Part shown: positions 16,924-25,713 of the stretch, in pieces
Layout: every line of letters starts with the position of its first letter
Numbering within the stretch: position 1 is the stretch's first letter
From: Draconibacterium sp.
GTDB lineage: Bacteria > Bacteroidota > Bacteroidia > Bacteroidales > Prolixibacteraceae
NCBI GenBank assembly: GCA_011620585.1
Contig: WOYV01000111.1
Span: forward strand, 145,544-198,673
Reading direction: 5' to 3'
Length of the DNA: 53,130 nt
Made by a program: the position numbers and the translations under genes
Notes under the pieces: model-generated
Database searches by the model: none
What the model was told of the DNA's origin: nothing
What the model saw: the letters and a program-made list of their open reading frames with translations, nothing else

Positions 16924-19900
16924 ATGGTTCCGTTTACACATCTTCACGTACATTCACAATATTCCATCCTTGATGGGGCGGCGAGCGTCCCTGCCCTGGT
17001 AGACAAAGCAAAAAAAGACGGTATGAGTGCCCTGGCGCTCACCGATCACGGTTCTATGTTCGGCATCAAAGAGTTCCATGCTACTTGTACTAAAAGTGAA
17101 ATAAAACCTATCTTAGGCTGCGAAACGTATGTGGCTTCACGTTCGATCAGGGATAAAAATGACAAGATCGACCGCTCGGGCCATCACCTGATTTTGCTTG
17201 CCAAAAATAAGATAGGATATCGAAATTTGGTAAAACTGATCTCGATCGCCAACACCGAAGGGTTTTACTACAAGCCGCGGATCGATAAGGAACTGCTTGA
17301 AAAACACCATGATGGGTTGATTGTTTCGTCGGCTTGTTTGGGAGGCGAAATTGCACAGCTTATAATGAGCAACCACATGCAGGACGCAGAAGATACGATA
17401 TTGTGGTACAAAAAATTATTTGGTGACGATTATTATCTCGAATTGATGCGACATCCTGCAGAATCGCAGGAGCAACGCGAAGATGTATATGACAAGCAGG
17501 TGATGGTGAACAAACACCTGGTTGCGCTGGCAAGAAAATTAGGGGTTAAACTGATCGCAACCAACGACGTGCATTTCACCAACGAAGAAGATGCTGATGC
17601 ACACGATCTTTTGATTTGTTTGAATACCGGAAAAGATTTCGACGATCCGAACCGGATGCGTTACACCAAGCAAGAGTGGTTTAAAACGCAGGCCGAAATG
17701 AACGAGTTGTTTGGCGATATTCCTGAAGCATTGGCAAACACAGCCGAAGTGGTGGAAAAGGTCGAAAACTTTGAACTGAACTCTGCCCCGATCATGCCGG
17801 TTTTCCCAATACCTGAAGAAATTGGTACTGAAGAAGAATTTAAATCAAAATATCCCGAAGAACAACTGCTTGCCGAATTTGGAGAAGATGTTTTTAATCG
17901 ACTGGGTGGATATGAAAAAGTTGTGCGGGTAAAACGCGAAGCTGCTTTTCTTGAATTCCTGGCTTTTAAAGGTGCGAAGGAACGTTACGGTGACCCACTG
18001 CCCGGGCACGTAAAAGAACGGCTCGATTTTGAGCTGAATACAATCAAGGAAATGGGTTACCCGGGCTACTTCCTGATTACCCAGGATTTTATCAACTGGG
18101 CAAAGGAACATGGCGTGCTGGTTGGCCCGGGGCGTGGTTCGGCAGCCGGGGCAGCGGTGTCGTATTGTTGCGGTATCACCAACATCGACCCGATTAAATA
18201 CGACCTGCTTTTCGAACGTTTCCTGAATCCCGATCGGGTTTCATTGCCCGATGTGGATATTGATTTTGATGACGACGGACGACAGCTGGTTCTCGAATAT
18301 GTTACCAAAAAATACGGGCGCGATAAAGTGGCGCACATTTGCACCTTCGGGACCATGGCTACCAAGTCGGCCATCCGTGATGTGGCCAGGGTACTGAAAC
18401 TACCGTTATCCGAAGCCGATCGTTTGGCAAAGCTGGTTCCGGATGCACCAAAAATGACTTTTCCAAAAGCATTTAAAGACAGCCCTGAACTAAAAAAGGA
18501 AAGAGATTCGAATGTGAACCTCGTCTCACAAACCATCAAATTTGCCGAAACGCTTGAGGGTTCAGTCCGTCAAACCGGCGTGCACGCCTGCGGGATTCTG
18601 ATCAGTCGCGATCCGCTATCGGATCATATTCCGCTGATGCCAACCAAGGATGAGGAAAACCTGCTGACTACCCAGTACGACGGACGTTTTGTGGAAGATA
18701 TTGGGTTACTGAAGATGGATTTTCTCGGGCTCAAAACACTTTCAATTATAAAGGAAACACTCGACAATATCCGTCTTTCGAAAGGAATTGAAATCGACAT
18801 TGATAAAATTCCGTTCGACGATGAAAAAACTTTTGAACTTTTTAGCCATGGCGAAACCACCGCGATTTTTCAGTTTGAATCGGATGGGATGAAAAAGCAC
18901 CTGCGCGATCTGAAACCCAACCGCTTTGAAGACCTTGTGGCAATGAACGCCTTGTACCGGCCGGGACCGATGGAATACATCCCTGATTATATTGCCCGAA
19001 AACACGGACGGCAAAAAGTTGATTACGATGTCCCGATGATGGAAAAGTACCTGAGCGACACCTACGGAATTACGGTTTTTCAGGAACAGGTGATGTTGCT
19101 TTCAAGATTGCTGGCTGGTTTTACCCGCGGCGATTCCGACTCGCTGCGTAAGGCAATGGGGAAAAAGACAATGGAGGTGATGAACAAACTAAAGGAAAAA
19201 TTTGTAAATGGCTGCAAGGCCAATTTCCAGTTTGTGGATGAGTGTAAAAACTCGGGGAAAAAACCAGAAGATGTAATCGAAAAAATATGGAAAGACTGGG
19301 AAGCATTTGCGTCCTATGCTTTTAATAAATCGCATTCGGTTTGTTATGCGTACATTGCTTATCAAACCGGATATCTGAAAGCGCACTTTCCGGCCGAATT
19401 TATGGCTGCCAACCTTAGCCGGAACCTCAGCAACATTACCGACATCACCAAATTAATGACCGAGTGTAAGCGCATGAAACTGAATGTGCTGGGGCCCGAT
19501 GTAAACGAGAGCTTTATCAAGTTTACCGCCAATAAAAACGGGAACATCCGTTTTGGAATGGGCGCAATTAAAGGCGTGGGTGCCGGCGCGGTTCAAAACC
19601 TGATCGATGTAAGGAAAGAAACAGGCGGTTTTAACAACATTTACGATGTGGTAGAACATGTGAACCTGCAAACCGTGAACAAGAAAAACCTGGAGGCGCT
19701 GGCTATGGCAGGTGCATTCGATAATCTTGAGGGAATAAAACGCAGCGCTTTCTTTGCCGGCGAAAACGAAAACGACGACACCAACTTTATTGAAAAGCTG
19801 ATTAAATACGGACACCGGTTCCAGGAAGACAAGAATAGCGCCCAGCAAAGTCTGTTTGGCGATATGGGTGGGGCTACGGCAGTGAGAAGGCCCGATATCC

Positions 19901-20574
19901 CGAATGTGGAAGAGTGGGCCAAACTCATTATGCTGGAAAAGGAAAAAAACCTGATCGGGATCTATCTTACGGCACATCCGCTCGACGATTACAAGCTCGA
20001 GATCAATAATTTCTGTTCACGCGAAGTGTCGATGAAAGACCTGAACAACGACATTGAGAAATACAAAGACAAGGACTTGATTTTCGGAGGAATGGTAACT
20101 GCCGCCCGCGAAGGACAATCGAAAAACGGGAAAATGTTCGCTACATTAACCCTTACCGATTACACCGATTCGAAAGAACTTTTCTTTTTCGGGAACGACT
20201 ATGTTAATTTCAGCAAATTTTGCAAGGTCGGTTTGTTTATCATGGTAAAAGGAACGGTTAGGACACGTTTTGGGAGCAACGACTATTACGAGTACAAAGT
20301 AAACAGCATCGAGCTGCTTTCGGATGTACGTTCAAACTATGTGAAAAGCATTACCATAAATATGCCCCTCACCGCTTTAAACGAAAAACTGGTGAAGGAC
20401 ATCGAAAACCTGGCCAGCGAGCACAAAGGGAAAGCGTTGTTGAAGTTCCTTGTTTACGACCCCGAGAACAATATGCAGCTTGAAATGTTTTCAAGATCAA
20501 CAAAGGTTTTTCCTTCGGATGCTTTCCTGGGGTTTTTCGAAGATCTTTCAGACATGAGTTATAGAATTAATTAA
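16924..20574 (+). CDS. dnaE: DNA polymerase III subunit alpha
   Basis: This is the replicative polymerase of the C family. The 1216-residue protein begins with a PHP domain (FTHLHVHSQYSILDGAAS, metal-binding histidines near residues 6-10). The polymerase palm follows with SRDP-type segments, GPGRGSAAGA (about 402-411) and the catalytic PDVDIDFDDDGR (about 441-452). A helix-hairpin-helix region (GAIKGVGAGAVQNLI) and an OB-fold near residue 1040-1120 (IFGGMVTAAREGQS) complete it. I chose ATG 16924; the in-frame TTG at 16888 adds 12 residues before the PHP start. trxA follows 45 nt later. Confidence 0.97.
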   Translation: MVPFTHLHVHSQYSILDGAASVPALVDKAKKDGMSALALTDHGSMFGIKEFHATCTKSEIKPILGCETYVASRSIRDKNDKIDRSGHHLILLAKNKIGYRNLVKLISIANTEGFYYKPRIDKELLEKHHDGLIVSSACLGGEIAQLIMSNHMQDAEDTILWYKKLFGDDYYLELMRHPAESQEQREDVYDKQVMVNKHLVALARKLGVKLIATNDVHFTNEEDADAHDLLICLNTGKDFDDPNRMRYTKQEWFKTQAEMNELFGDIPEALANTAEVVEKVENFELNSAPIMPVFPIPEEIGTEEEFKSKYPEEQLLAEFGEDVFNRLGGYEKVVRVKREAAFLEFLAFKGAKERYGDPLPGHVKERLDFELNTIKEMGYPGYFLITQDFINWAKEHGVLVGPGRGSAAGAAVSYCCGITNIDPIKYDLLFERFLNPDRVSLPDVDIDFDDDGRQLVLEYVTKKYGRDKVAHICTFGTMATKSAIRDVARVLKLPLSEADRLAKLVPDAPKMTFPKAFKDSPELKKERDSNVNLVSQTIKFAETLEGSVRQTGVHACGILISRDPLSDHIPLMPTKDEENLLTTQYDGRFVEDIGLLKMDFLGLKTLSIIKETLDNIRLSKGIEIDIDKIPFDDEKTFELFSHGETTAIFQFESDGMKKHLRDLKPNRFEDLVAMNALYRPGPMEYIPDYIARKHGRQKVDYDVPMMEKYLSDTYGITVFQEQVMLLSRLLAGFTRGDSDSLRKAMGKKTMEVMNKLKEKFVNGCKANFQFVDECKNSGKKPEDVIEKIWKDWEAFASYAFNKSHSVCYAYIAYQTGYLKAHFPAEFMAANLSRNLSNITDITKLMTECKRMKLNVLGPDVNESFIKFTANKNGNIRFGMGAIKGVGAGAVQNLIDVRKETGGFNNIYDVVEHVNLQTVNKKNLEALAMAGAFDNLEGIKRSAFFAGENENDDTNFIEKLIKYGHRFQEDKNSAQQSLFGDMGGATAVRRPDIPNVEEWAKLIMLEKEKNLIGIYLTAHPLDDYKLEINNFCSREVSMKDLNNDIEKYKDKDLIFGGMVTAAREGQSKNGKMFATLTLTDYTDSKELFFFGNDYVNFSKFCKVGLFIMVKGTVRTRFGSNDYYEYKVNSIELLSDVRSNYVKSITINMPLTALNEKLVKDIENLASEHKGKALLKFLVYDPENNMQLEMFSRSTKVFPSDAFLGFFEDLSDMSYRIN

Positions 20575-20575
20575 T

Positions 20576-20583
20576 TATTTTTG
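20576..20583 (+). promoter_or_regulatory. Possible trxA -7 element
   Basis: TATTTTTG fits TAnnTTTG, begins 1 nt after the dnaE stop codon and lies 36 nt before the trxA ATG. No matching -33 element is evident. Confidence 0.4.
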
Positions 20584-20619
20584 CGCATTAATTCAGAGAA
20601 ACTATTAAAACAATTAATT

Positions 20620-20937
20620 ATGGCTTTAGAAATTACAGACGCCAATTTCGAAGAATTGGTATTAAAATCGGACAAACCGGTTATGTTGGACTTTTGGGCA
20701 GTTTGGTGCGGCCCTTGTCGTATGATTGCTCCCATTGTTGAAGAAATGCACACCGAATACGAAGGTAGGGCAGTGATTGGCAAAGTAGATGTTGACAACA
20801 ATCCTGAAGTGGCTGTAAAATACGGCATTCGTAACATTCCAACAGTTCTTTTTGTGAAAAACGGAGAAGTAGCCGACAAACAAGTGGGTGCCGCACCTAA
20901 ACATGTGTTCACCGCTAAAATGGACGCACTTCTGTAG
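20620..20937 (+). CDS. trxA: Thioredoxin
   Basis: This 105-residue classical cytoplasmic thioredoxin has the redox motif WCGPC (residues about 29-33) in DFWAVWCGPCRMIAP and the cis-proline segment RNIPTVLFVKNGE. It reduces disulfides in cytoplasmic proteins using thioredoxin reductase. ATG 20620 gives the normal family length; an in-frame upstream ATG at 20581 would add 13 residues and overlap the -7 element. It lies just after dnaE and may be co-transcribed or use its own promoter. Confidence 0.96.
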   Translation: MALEITDANFEELVLKSDKPVMLDFWAVWCGPCRMIAPIVEEMHTEYEGRAVIGKVDVDNNPEVAVKYGIRNIPTVLFVKNGEVADKQVGAAPKHVFTAKMDALL

Positions 20938-20954
20938 ATATTTTTTATTTAAGC

Positions 20955-21041
20955 TGTTATTTCGATGGAGGGACAAAGGAGAAATCGTTACAGAAAAGCG
21001 GGTTTCTCTTCACCGTTAACCGGCGGTTCATCGGGATGACA
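20955..21041. repeat. Degenerate intergenic palindromic repeat
   Basis: The left end (TGTTATTTCGATGGA, then GGAGAAATC) and the reverse complement of the right end (TGTCATCCCGATGAA, then GAAGAGAAACC) are recognisably the same sequence, giving an imperfect inverted repeat of 87 nt. It has the layout of the TGTCATTTCGA...GAGAAATC palindromic units common between genes in Bacteroidota. It fills most of the trxA-DUF58 gap. Confidence 0.6.
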
Positions 21042-21060
21042 GTTTTCTTTTATACAGCCA

Positions 21061-21990
21061 TTGAACAACATTTTCGACATAGAACAGTTTCATCAGTTCG
21101 ATAACCTTGGGTTGGTCGCTCACGAAGTGGTGGAAGGGTTTATTACCGGATTGCACCGGAGTCCTTTTCATGGTTTTTCGGTGGAATTTGCCGAGCACCG
21201 GCTTTACAACCAGGGCGAATCGACCAAACATATCGACTGGCGTTTGTTTGCGCGTACCGATAAACTGTTTGTGAAACAATACGAAGAGGAAACCAACCTG
21301 CGTTGCCAACTCGTGATCGATACTTCTTCATCCATGTTATTCCCGTATTCGAAAGGAGATAAACACCTGCATAACAAACTGGCTTTTTCGGTTTATACAG
21401 CCGCAGCATTGATCTACCTCATGCGCAAACAGCGCGATGCAGTGGGTTTGACCCTTTTTTCTGACGAAATTGAATTTCATTCCAGCCCGCGTATTTCTTC
21501 GGTGAACGCCGAAATCATGTTTGGCAAATTGTCGGAACTGATCCAGCCCGGAAATGCGCACTTGCGAAAAAACACCAACACCACGCAGGTACTTCACCAG
21601 ATAGCTGAAAACATTCATAAACGTTCGCTGGTGATCATTTTCAGCGACATGCTCGACGGGAACAACACTGATGAACTGTTTTCGGCTTTGCAACATTTGC
21701 GCTACAACAAACACGAAGTCATTCTTTTTCATGTCACCGATCATTCGCTTGAGCGTGAATTCGAATTCCCGAACCGGCCGCATAAATTTGTCGACCTCGA
21801 AAGTGGACAAGTGGTCAAGTTTAATCCCTGGGAGGTAAAGAAGCATTACGTTTCAACAGTAAGTGATTACTTCGAGGACCTGAAAGTTAAATGCGGACAG
21901 TACAAAATTGATTTGGCCGAGGCCGATATCAACAAGGATTTTAAAGAGGCGCTGTTTTCGTATTTGGTGAAGCGGAAGAAGCTTTACTAG
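21061..21990 (+). CDS. DUF58 domain-containing protein
   Basis: This 309-residue protein has the DUF58 core GESTKHIDWRLFARTDKLFVK (about residues 52-72, strongly conserved in the family) followed by a von Willebrand A-like domain. That domain has a metal-site motif VIDTSSSM (about 83-90) and a later IFSDMLDG. Such proteins often occur with MoxR-type AAA+ ATPases, but no moxR gene is in this window. The only plausible start at this position is TTG (21061); the frame is open only from 21040. It is preceded by a palindromic repeat rather than an obvious promoter. Confidence 0.85.
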   Translation: MNNIFDIEQFHQFDNLGLVAHEVVEGFITGLHRSPFHGFSVEFAEHRLYNQGESTKHIDWRLFARTDKLFVKQYEEETNLRCQLVIDTSSSMLFPYSKGDKHLHNKLAFSVYTAAALIYLMRKQRDAVGLTLFSDEIEFHSSPRISSVNAEIMFGKLSELIQPGNAHLRKNTNTTQVLHQIAENIHKRSLVIIFSDMLDGNNTDELFSALQHLRYNKHEVILFHVTDHSLEREFEFPNRPHKFVDLESGQVVKFNPWEVKKHYVSTVSDYFEDLKVKCGQYKIDLAEADINKDFKEALFSYLVKRKKLY

Positions 21991-22110
21991 TTCTTACTTT
22001 TCTATTCCTAATTCTGACTTAGTATTTTCTCCGCTCCCGCGCGATTTCATCGCGTAGTAATTACTAACCATACGAAAAAATTCGTTCGGCAGCGGAGGGA
22101 TGGAGACATT
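21991..22110. other. Non-coding spacer after the DUF58 gene
   Basis: There is no gene or clear terminator here. A minus-strand open frame crosses it and the adjacent array, but it lacks family similarity and depends on the repeats. Short GCG-rich inverted repeats (CGCGCGATTTCATCGCG) are present. Confidence 0.5.
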
Positions 22111-22369
22111 CTCTGCATGGTTTTTTCCCGTCCTGCAAGCCCGTGACCCTTCCTGTAACCTCCCGGCCTTCCCTGCGGCCTTATCACCCATCCTGTAACA
22201 AAACGAAGCCTCCCTGTTATACAGGACGCCCATAAACTGCCGCAGGACGCCTAAAATACCCGCAGGGAAGCAAAAATTTGCCGCAGGACGCCTAAAATAC
22301 CCACAGGAAAGCAAAAAACTGCCGCAGGACGACTTTAGAACCCGCAGGACGACAAGAATAGGTACAGGG
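22111..22369. repeat. Phased inverted array of ~20-bp repeats
   Basis: Fourteen hexamers occur at a nearly constant step. On the left arm, YYCTGY begins at 22111, 22131, 22151, 22171, 22191 and 22212. On the right arm, its complement RCAGGR begins at 22221, 22242, 22262, 22283, 22303, 22324, 22344 and 22364. The centre is near 22219 (CCTGT TAT ACAGG). Mirror-image hexamers on the two arms can pair. Units are 20 or 21 nt, not multiples of three, so the repetition is not protein-coding. Spacers in the right arm are also partly repeated (CGCCTAAAATACCC twice). Confidence 0.85.
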
Positions 22370-22370
22370 T

Positions 22371-22539
22371 TCGGGTTTAAGCAAGCGGTAGCTATAAAAA
22401 AACTACATGGTTTTATCCACTATTCTACACTCAACCGGTTGTTTTATCACAGAAACGGTGTAGCTTTTGCCCGGGAAACATAAACTTCTAAAAGCAAGAG
22501 TAAAAGACAATAATCCAAGTTTGAAAAAATAACCGCAAC
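22371..22539. other. Non-coding stretch before the toxin-antitoxin promoter
   Basis: I see no gene or strong structure here beyond short inverted pieces such as GTAG...CTAC near 22389-22407. Confidence 0.4.
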
Positions 22540-22570
22540 TTGACCAATATACCAATAATTGGTATATTTG
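22540..22570 (+). promoter_or_regulatory. Promoter and palindromic operator of the ParD/ParE operon
   Basis: A TTG (-33, 22540-22542) and TATATTTG (-7, 22563-22570) with a 20-nt spacer match the Bacteroidota consensus. A perfect palindrome with 11-bp arms, AATATACCAAT (22546-22556) and ATTGGTATATT (22558-22568), around a single A fills the spacer and overlaps the -7 element. A protein bound there would block RNA polymerase, as expected for autoregulation by the antitoxin or the complex. Confidence 0.8.
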
Positions 22571-22586
22571 AGAAAAATTAAAACAA

Positions 22587-22838
22587 ATGACGAAGAATAC
22601 ATCAATATCACTCGGGGACTATTTTGACACATTTGTTCAAGAGAGCATTTCTAAAGGACGATATAAAAATGTTAGTGAGGTTATTCGAGCTGGATTAAGA
22701 CTTTTAGAAGAAGAAGAAAGCAAAGTGATTGCATTAAAGAATGCAATTCAAGAAGGAATTGATAGTGGAATTGCATATGGTTTTGACCCGAAAAAACACC
22801 TGGAATCGTTAAAAGCAAAAAAACGATTAAATGGCTAA
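22587..22838 (+). CDS. ParD-family type II antitoxin
   Basis: This 83-residue protein has an N-terminal ribbon-helix-helix DNA-binding segment (TSISLGDYFDTFVQESISKGRYKNVSEVIRAGL pattern, residues 5-37), then a charged toxin-binding tail with RLLEEEESKV and GFDPKKHLESLKAKK. ParD antitoxins bind and neutralise ParE and repress their own promoter; the palindrome overlapping the -7 element 17 nt upstream fits. The start ATG lies 16 nt after the -7 element, a very short leader. It overlaps the toxin gene by 8 nt. Confidence 0.88.
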   Translation: MTKNTSISLGDYFDTFVQESISKGRYKNVSEVIRAGLRLLEEEESKVIALKNAIQEGIDSGIAYGFDPKKHLESLKAKKRLNG

Positions 22839-23130
22839 CTATTATCTTACGAACAAAGCTGTTGATGATTTAACTCAAATTTGGGATTACACCTTTGATG
22901 AATGGTCAGAAAGACAGGCCGACAGATATTACAATGAATTATTAAATGCGTGTAAAAAAATCGCAGAAAATTCTGACTTAGGCAGAAAATACTTTAAAGT
23001 AATTCCCGACCTGTTAGGACTGCATATAAACCGGCACCTTATTTTTTTCAGGAGAATAAATCCTGATTTCGTTGAAATTACACGAATATTACACGAGAAA
23101 ATGGATTTAAAAAACCGAATATTAGAATAA
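22831..23130 (+). CDS. RelE/ParE-superfamily toxin
   Basis: This 99-residue protein of the ParE/RelE fold begins MANYYLTNKAVDDLTQIWDYT, with the family pattern of an N-terminal strand followed by a helical hairpin, and ends with FRRINPDFVEITRILHEKMDL, which is typical of ParE proteins. ParE toxins poison DNA gyrase, whereas RelE types cleave mRNA; the ParD partner favours ParE. The frame is intact with its C-terminal catalytic or interaction region, so the system is probably functional. The NIPSNAP gene follows 22 nt later. Confidence 0.88.
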   Translation: MANYYLTNKAVDDLTQIWDYTFDEWSERQADRYYNELLNACKKIAENSDLGRKYFKVIPDLLGLHINRHLIFFRRINPDFVEITRILHEKMDLKNRILE

Positions 23131-23152
23131 AAACCAAAATAAACTTAACATC

Positions 23153-23929
23153 ATGGAAAGAAGATCATTTCTAAAAAAATCGGCGCTGGCAACCGGCGCG
23201 GCAATCACTGCATCAAGTGTCAAAGCAAATACACCGGCTGATCCTGAAAAGGATTTTTACGAATTAAAAGTAGTTCATTTAAAAGGTGGCGGAGGGAGAA
23301 ATGTGCTTAAAAAATATTATACAGGGGCTGTAATTCCTTTTTTAAATAAGCGGGGGGCCAAAGTTCTGGCATTTAACGAATACAGCCAGGAAGAACCTCC
23401 GGTGATGTACATTTTGCAAGCACATAAAAGTCTGACTGATTATTATGAAGCTACAGCAGCCATGAGAACGGATCCCGGATTTTTGGAAGCAGCCAAAGAA
23501 TACACACAGATTCCATCAGGCAATCCTGTTTACGAACGAATTGAAACTTTTCTGCTGGAAGCTTTCGATGGCTTCCCTCGTTTAGGAGAACCAGGTAAAA
23601 AAAGCGGCATAATTGAAATGCGTATCTACGAAAGTTACAGCGAAGATGCGGGTACCAGGAAAGTTAAAATGTTTAACAACGGCGAAATAGGGATTTTTAA
23701 AAATTTAGGATTTCATCCGCTTATGTTTAGTCAGCATCTGGCCGGGCAATACATGCCGGCCTTAACCTACATGCTGTGGTTTAACGACATGGAAGAACGT
23801 GAGGCGCTCTGGGCTAAATTTGGCCCCAGCCCTCAGTGGAAAGAGATGAGCAGCAAAGAAGAATACGCCAATACGGTAAGTAAAATTCATAAGAAGTTTT
23901 TGCTTCCGGCCGATTTTGGGAACTTATAA
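23153..23929 (+). CDS. NIPSNAP-family protein with Tat signal
   Basis: This 258-residue protein begins MERRSFLKKSALATGAAITASS, a twin-arginine signal (RRSFLKK) with cleavage expected near SVKA-NTP, so it should be exported folded through TatC. The mature part has two NIPSNAP-like ferredoxin-fold halves (about residues 35-135 and 150-255), marked by YELKVVHLKGGGGRN and IIEMRIYESYSEDAG. Bacteroidota homologues are often found with sugar oxidoreductases, but the function is unknown. It starts 22 nt after the toxin gene; whether it belongs to that transcript is unclear. Confidence 0.82.
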   Translation: MERRSFLKKSALATGAAITASSVKANTPADPEKDFYELKVVHLKGGGGRNVLKKYYTGAVIPFLNKRGAKVLAFNEYSQEEPPVMYILQAHKSLTDYYEATAAMRTDPGFLEAAKEYTQIPSGNPVYERIETFLLEAFDGFPRLGEPGKKSGIIEMRIYESYSEDAGTRKVKMFNNGEIGIFKNLGFHPLMFSQHLAGQYMPALTYMLWFNDMEEREALWAKFGPSPQWKEMSSKEEYANTVSKIHKKFLLPADFGNL

Positions 23930-24057
23930 AAGTGAAATTGCGAATGGCTGATCACACTTATAAGCACATTTTATTCTGAATCAAAGGTGGTTTTTGGCTC
24001 ATTTTTTTTAGTCTGCTAAATTCCCTAAATTTAGGTTTTACCATAAAATCCCCGTTT

Positions 24058-25596
24058 ATGTTAGTGAAAATCTTCGGAAGCGCAGTTTTTGGGATCGATG
24101 CCACCACTATTACCATCGAGGTTGATGTTACCACCGGTATCAAGTTTTTATTGGTTGGTTTGCCCGACAGTGCGGTTAAAGAAAGTCAGCAGCGCATCGA
24201 GTCGGCTCTTCGCCTAAATGGCTACAAGTGGCCAAAACGTAAAATTATCATCAACATGGCGCCAGCCGACATCCGGAAGGAAGGTTCGGCCTACGACTTG
24301 CCCCTGGCAGCCGGAGTGCTCGCCGCTTCGAAACAAATCGATGACTCGCGCCTTGCTAAATATATCTTGATGGGAGAGCTTTCGCTCGACGGCACTTTGC
24401 AGCCTATAAAAGGTGTGTTGCCGATTGCCATTAATGCGCGAAAAGAAGGTTTCGAAGGATTTATTCTACCCAGGCAAAATGCCCGCGAAGCTGCGGTTGT
24501 GGATACTTTAAAAGTATATGGCGCCGAAAACATAACCGAGGTAATCGACTTTTTGAATGGCGCTGATAATCTCGAACCGACTGTTATCGATACCCGGGCC
24601 GAATTTTATGCGCAGGTAAACAATAATCCGCTCGATTTCTCGGATGTAAAAGGACAGGAAAACGTGAAACGTGCGCTGGAGATCGCCGCGGCAGGAAGTC
24701 ATAATATAATTTTGGTCGGGCCGCCCGGATCGGGGAAAACGATGCTGGCCAAACGTATTCCCACCATTCTTCCGCCTTTTTCGTTAAAAGAAGCGTTGGA
24801 AACTACCAAAATTCATTCGGTTGTTGGAAAAATTGAAAAGGAAACTTCGCTGATGACACGCCGGCCATTTCGAAGCCCGCACCACACCATCAGCGACGTT
24901 GCTTTGGTTGGCGGCGGAAACTATCCGCAACCGGGTGAAATATCGTTGGCCCACAATGGCGTTTTGTTTTTAGATGAACTCCCTGAATTTAAGCGGACCG
25001 TTTTGGAAGTAATGCGCCAGCCTTTGGAAGACCGCAATATCACGATTTCAAGGGCAAAATTCTCGGTGGAATACCCGGCCAGTTTTATGCTGGTGGCTTC
25101 GATGAATCCCTGCCCGTGCGGATATTATAACCACCCAACTAAAGAGTGTGTTTGCGCACCGGGTGTTGTCCAGAAATACCTCAATAAAATTTCGGGGCCG
25201 CTGCTCGACCGCATCGATATTCATCTGGAAGTTGTTCCTGTTCCGTTTAAAAAATTATCCGAAATGGAGTCGTCGGAAAACAGCGAGGCTGTTCGTACAC
25301 GGGTTATACAGGCGCGTAAAATCCAGGAAGAGCGTTTTAAAGACCACAAGGGAGTGTATGCCAATGCGCAAATGAATTCGAAACAAATCCGCGAATTTGT
25401 ACAACTCGATGAGGAAGGGAACGAACTGATTAAAAACGCGATGGACCGGCTGGGGCTTTCGGCCCGTGCCTACGACCGTATTCTGAAAGTTTCGCGCACC
25501 ATTGCCGACCTCGAAGCTTCCGAAAAAGTGGAAATCCATCATTTATCTGAAGCTATCCATTACCGTAGTTTGGACCGTGAAAACTGGGGCGGATAA
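24058..25596 (+). CDS. comM: YifB/ComM-family Mg-chelatase-like AAA+ ATPase
   Basis: This 512-residue protein is related to ComM, a hexameric helicase that promotes branch migration during natural transformation. An N-terminal ChlI-type (Lon-protease-like fold) domain includes VGLPDSAVKESQQRIESAL (about residues 34-52). The AAA+ core has Walker A GPPGSGKTM (about 221-229), Walker B VLFLDELPEF (about 302-311), and a C4 zinc-like insert (CPCGYYNHPTKECVC). The C-terminal Mg-chelatase domain (from about 400) ends in HLSEAIHYRSLDRENW. It has its own intergenic leader of 128 nt and no obvious operon partner. Confidence 0.92.
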   Translation: MLVKIFGSAVFGIDATTITIEVDVTTGIKFLLVGLPDSAVKESQQRIESALRLNGYKWPKRKIIINMAPADIRKEGSAYDLPLAAGVLAASKQIDDSRLAKYILMGELSLDGTLQPIKGVLPIAINARKEGFEGFILPRQNAREAAVVDTLKVYGAENITEVIDFLNGADNLEPTVIDTRAEFYAQVNNNPLDFSDVKGQENVKRALEIAAAGSHNIILVGPPGSGKTMLAKRIPTILPPFSLKEALETTKIHSVVGKIEKETSLMTRRPFRSPHHTISDVALVGGGNYPQPGEISLAHNGVLFLDELPEFKRTVLEVMRQPLEDRNITISRAKFSVEYPASFMLVASMNPCPCGYYNHPTKECVCAPGVVQKYLNKISGPLLDRIDIHLEVVPVPFKKLSEMESSENSEAVRTRVIQARKIQEERFKDHKGVYANAQMNSKQIREFVQLDEEGNELIKNAMDRLGLSARAYDRILKVSRTIADLEASEKVEIHHLSEAIHYRSLDRENWGG

Positions 25597-25669
25597 GGAA
25601 AGTTGGCCGTATTGAGTTGCAAGATTGTTTCTGCCCCGTTGTAAAGGGGGAGAAGAGCCTGTAATTCGG

Positions 25670-25677
25670 TATCTTTG
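25670..25677 (+). promoter_or_regulatory. -7 element before the VF530-family gene
   Basis: TATCTTTG is a match to TAnnTTTG, 36 nt before the ATG at 25714. A standard -33 TTG is not present. Confidence 0.4.
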
Positions 25678-25713
25678 TCGCAGAATTGTATATTTCAGCT
25701 AAAAATTTGATTT

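Noticed and set aside
21994-22314. Minus-strand open frame of 106 codons across the repeat array
   Set aside because: It depends on the 20-21 nt repeats, which are out of phase with codons, and shows no family similarity.
22111-22369. CRISPR array
   Set aside because: The conserved unit is only about six bases, spacers are about 14 nt and partly repeated, and orientation switches at the centre. No cas genes are present.
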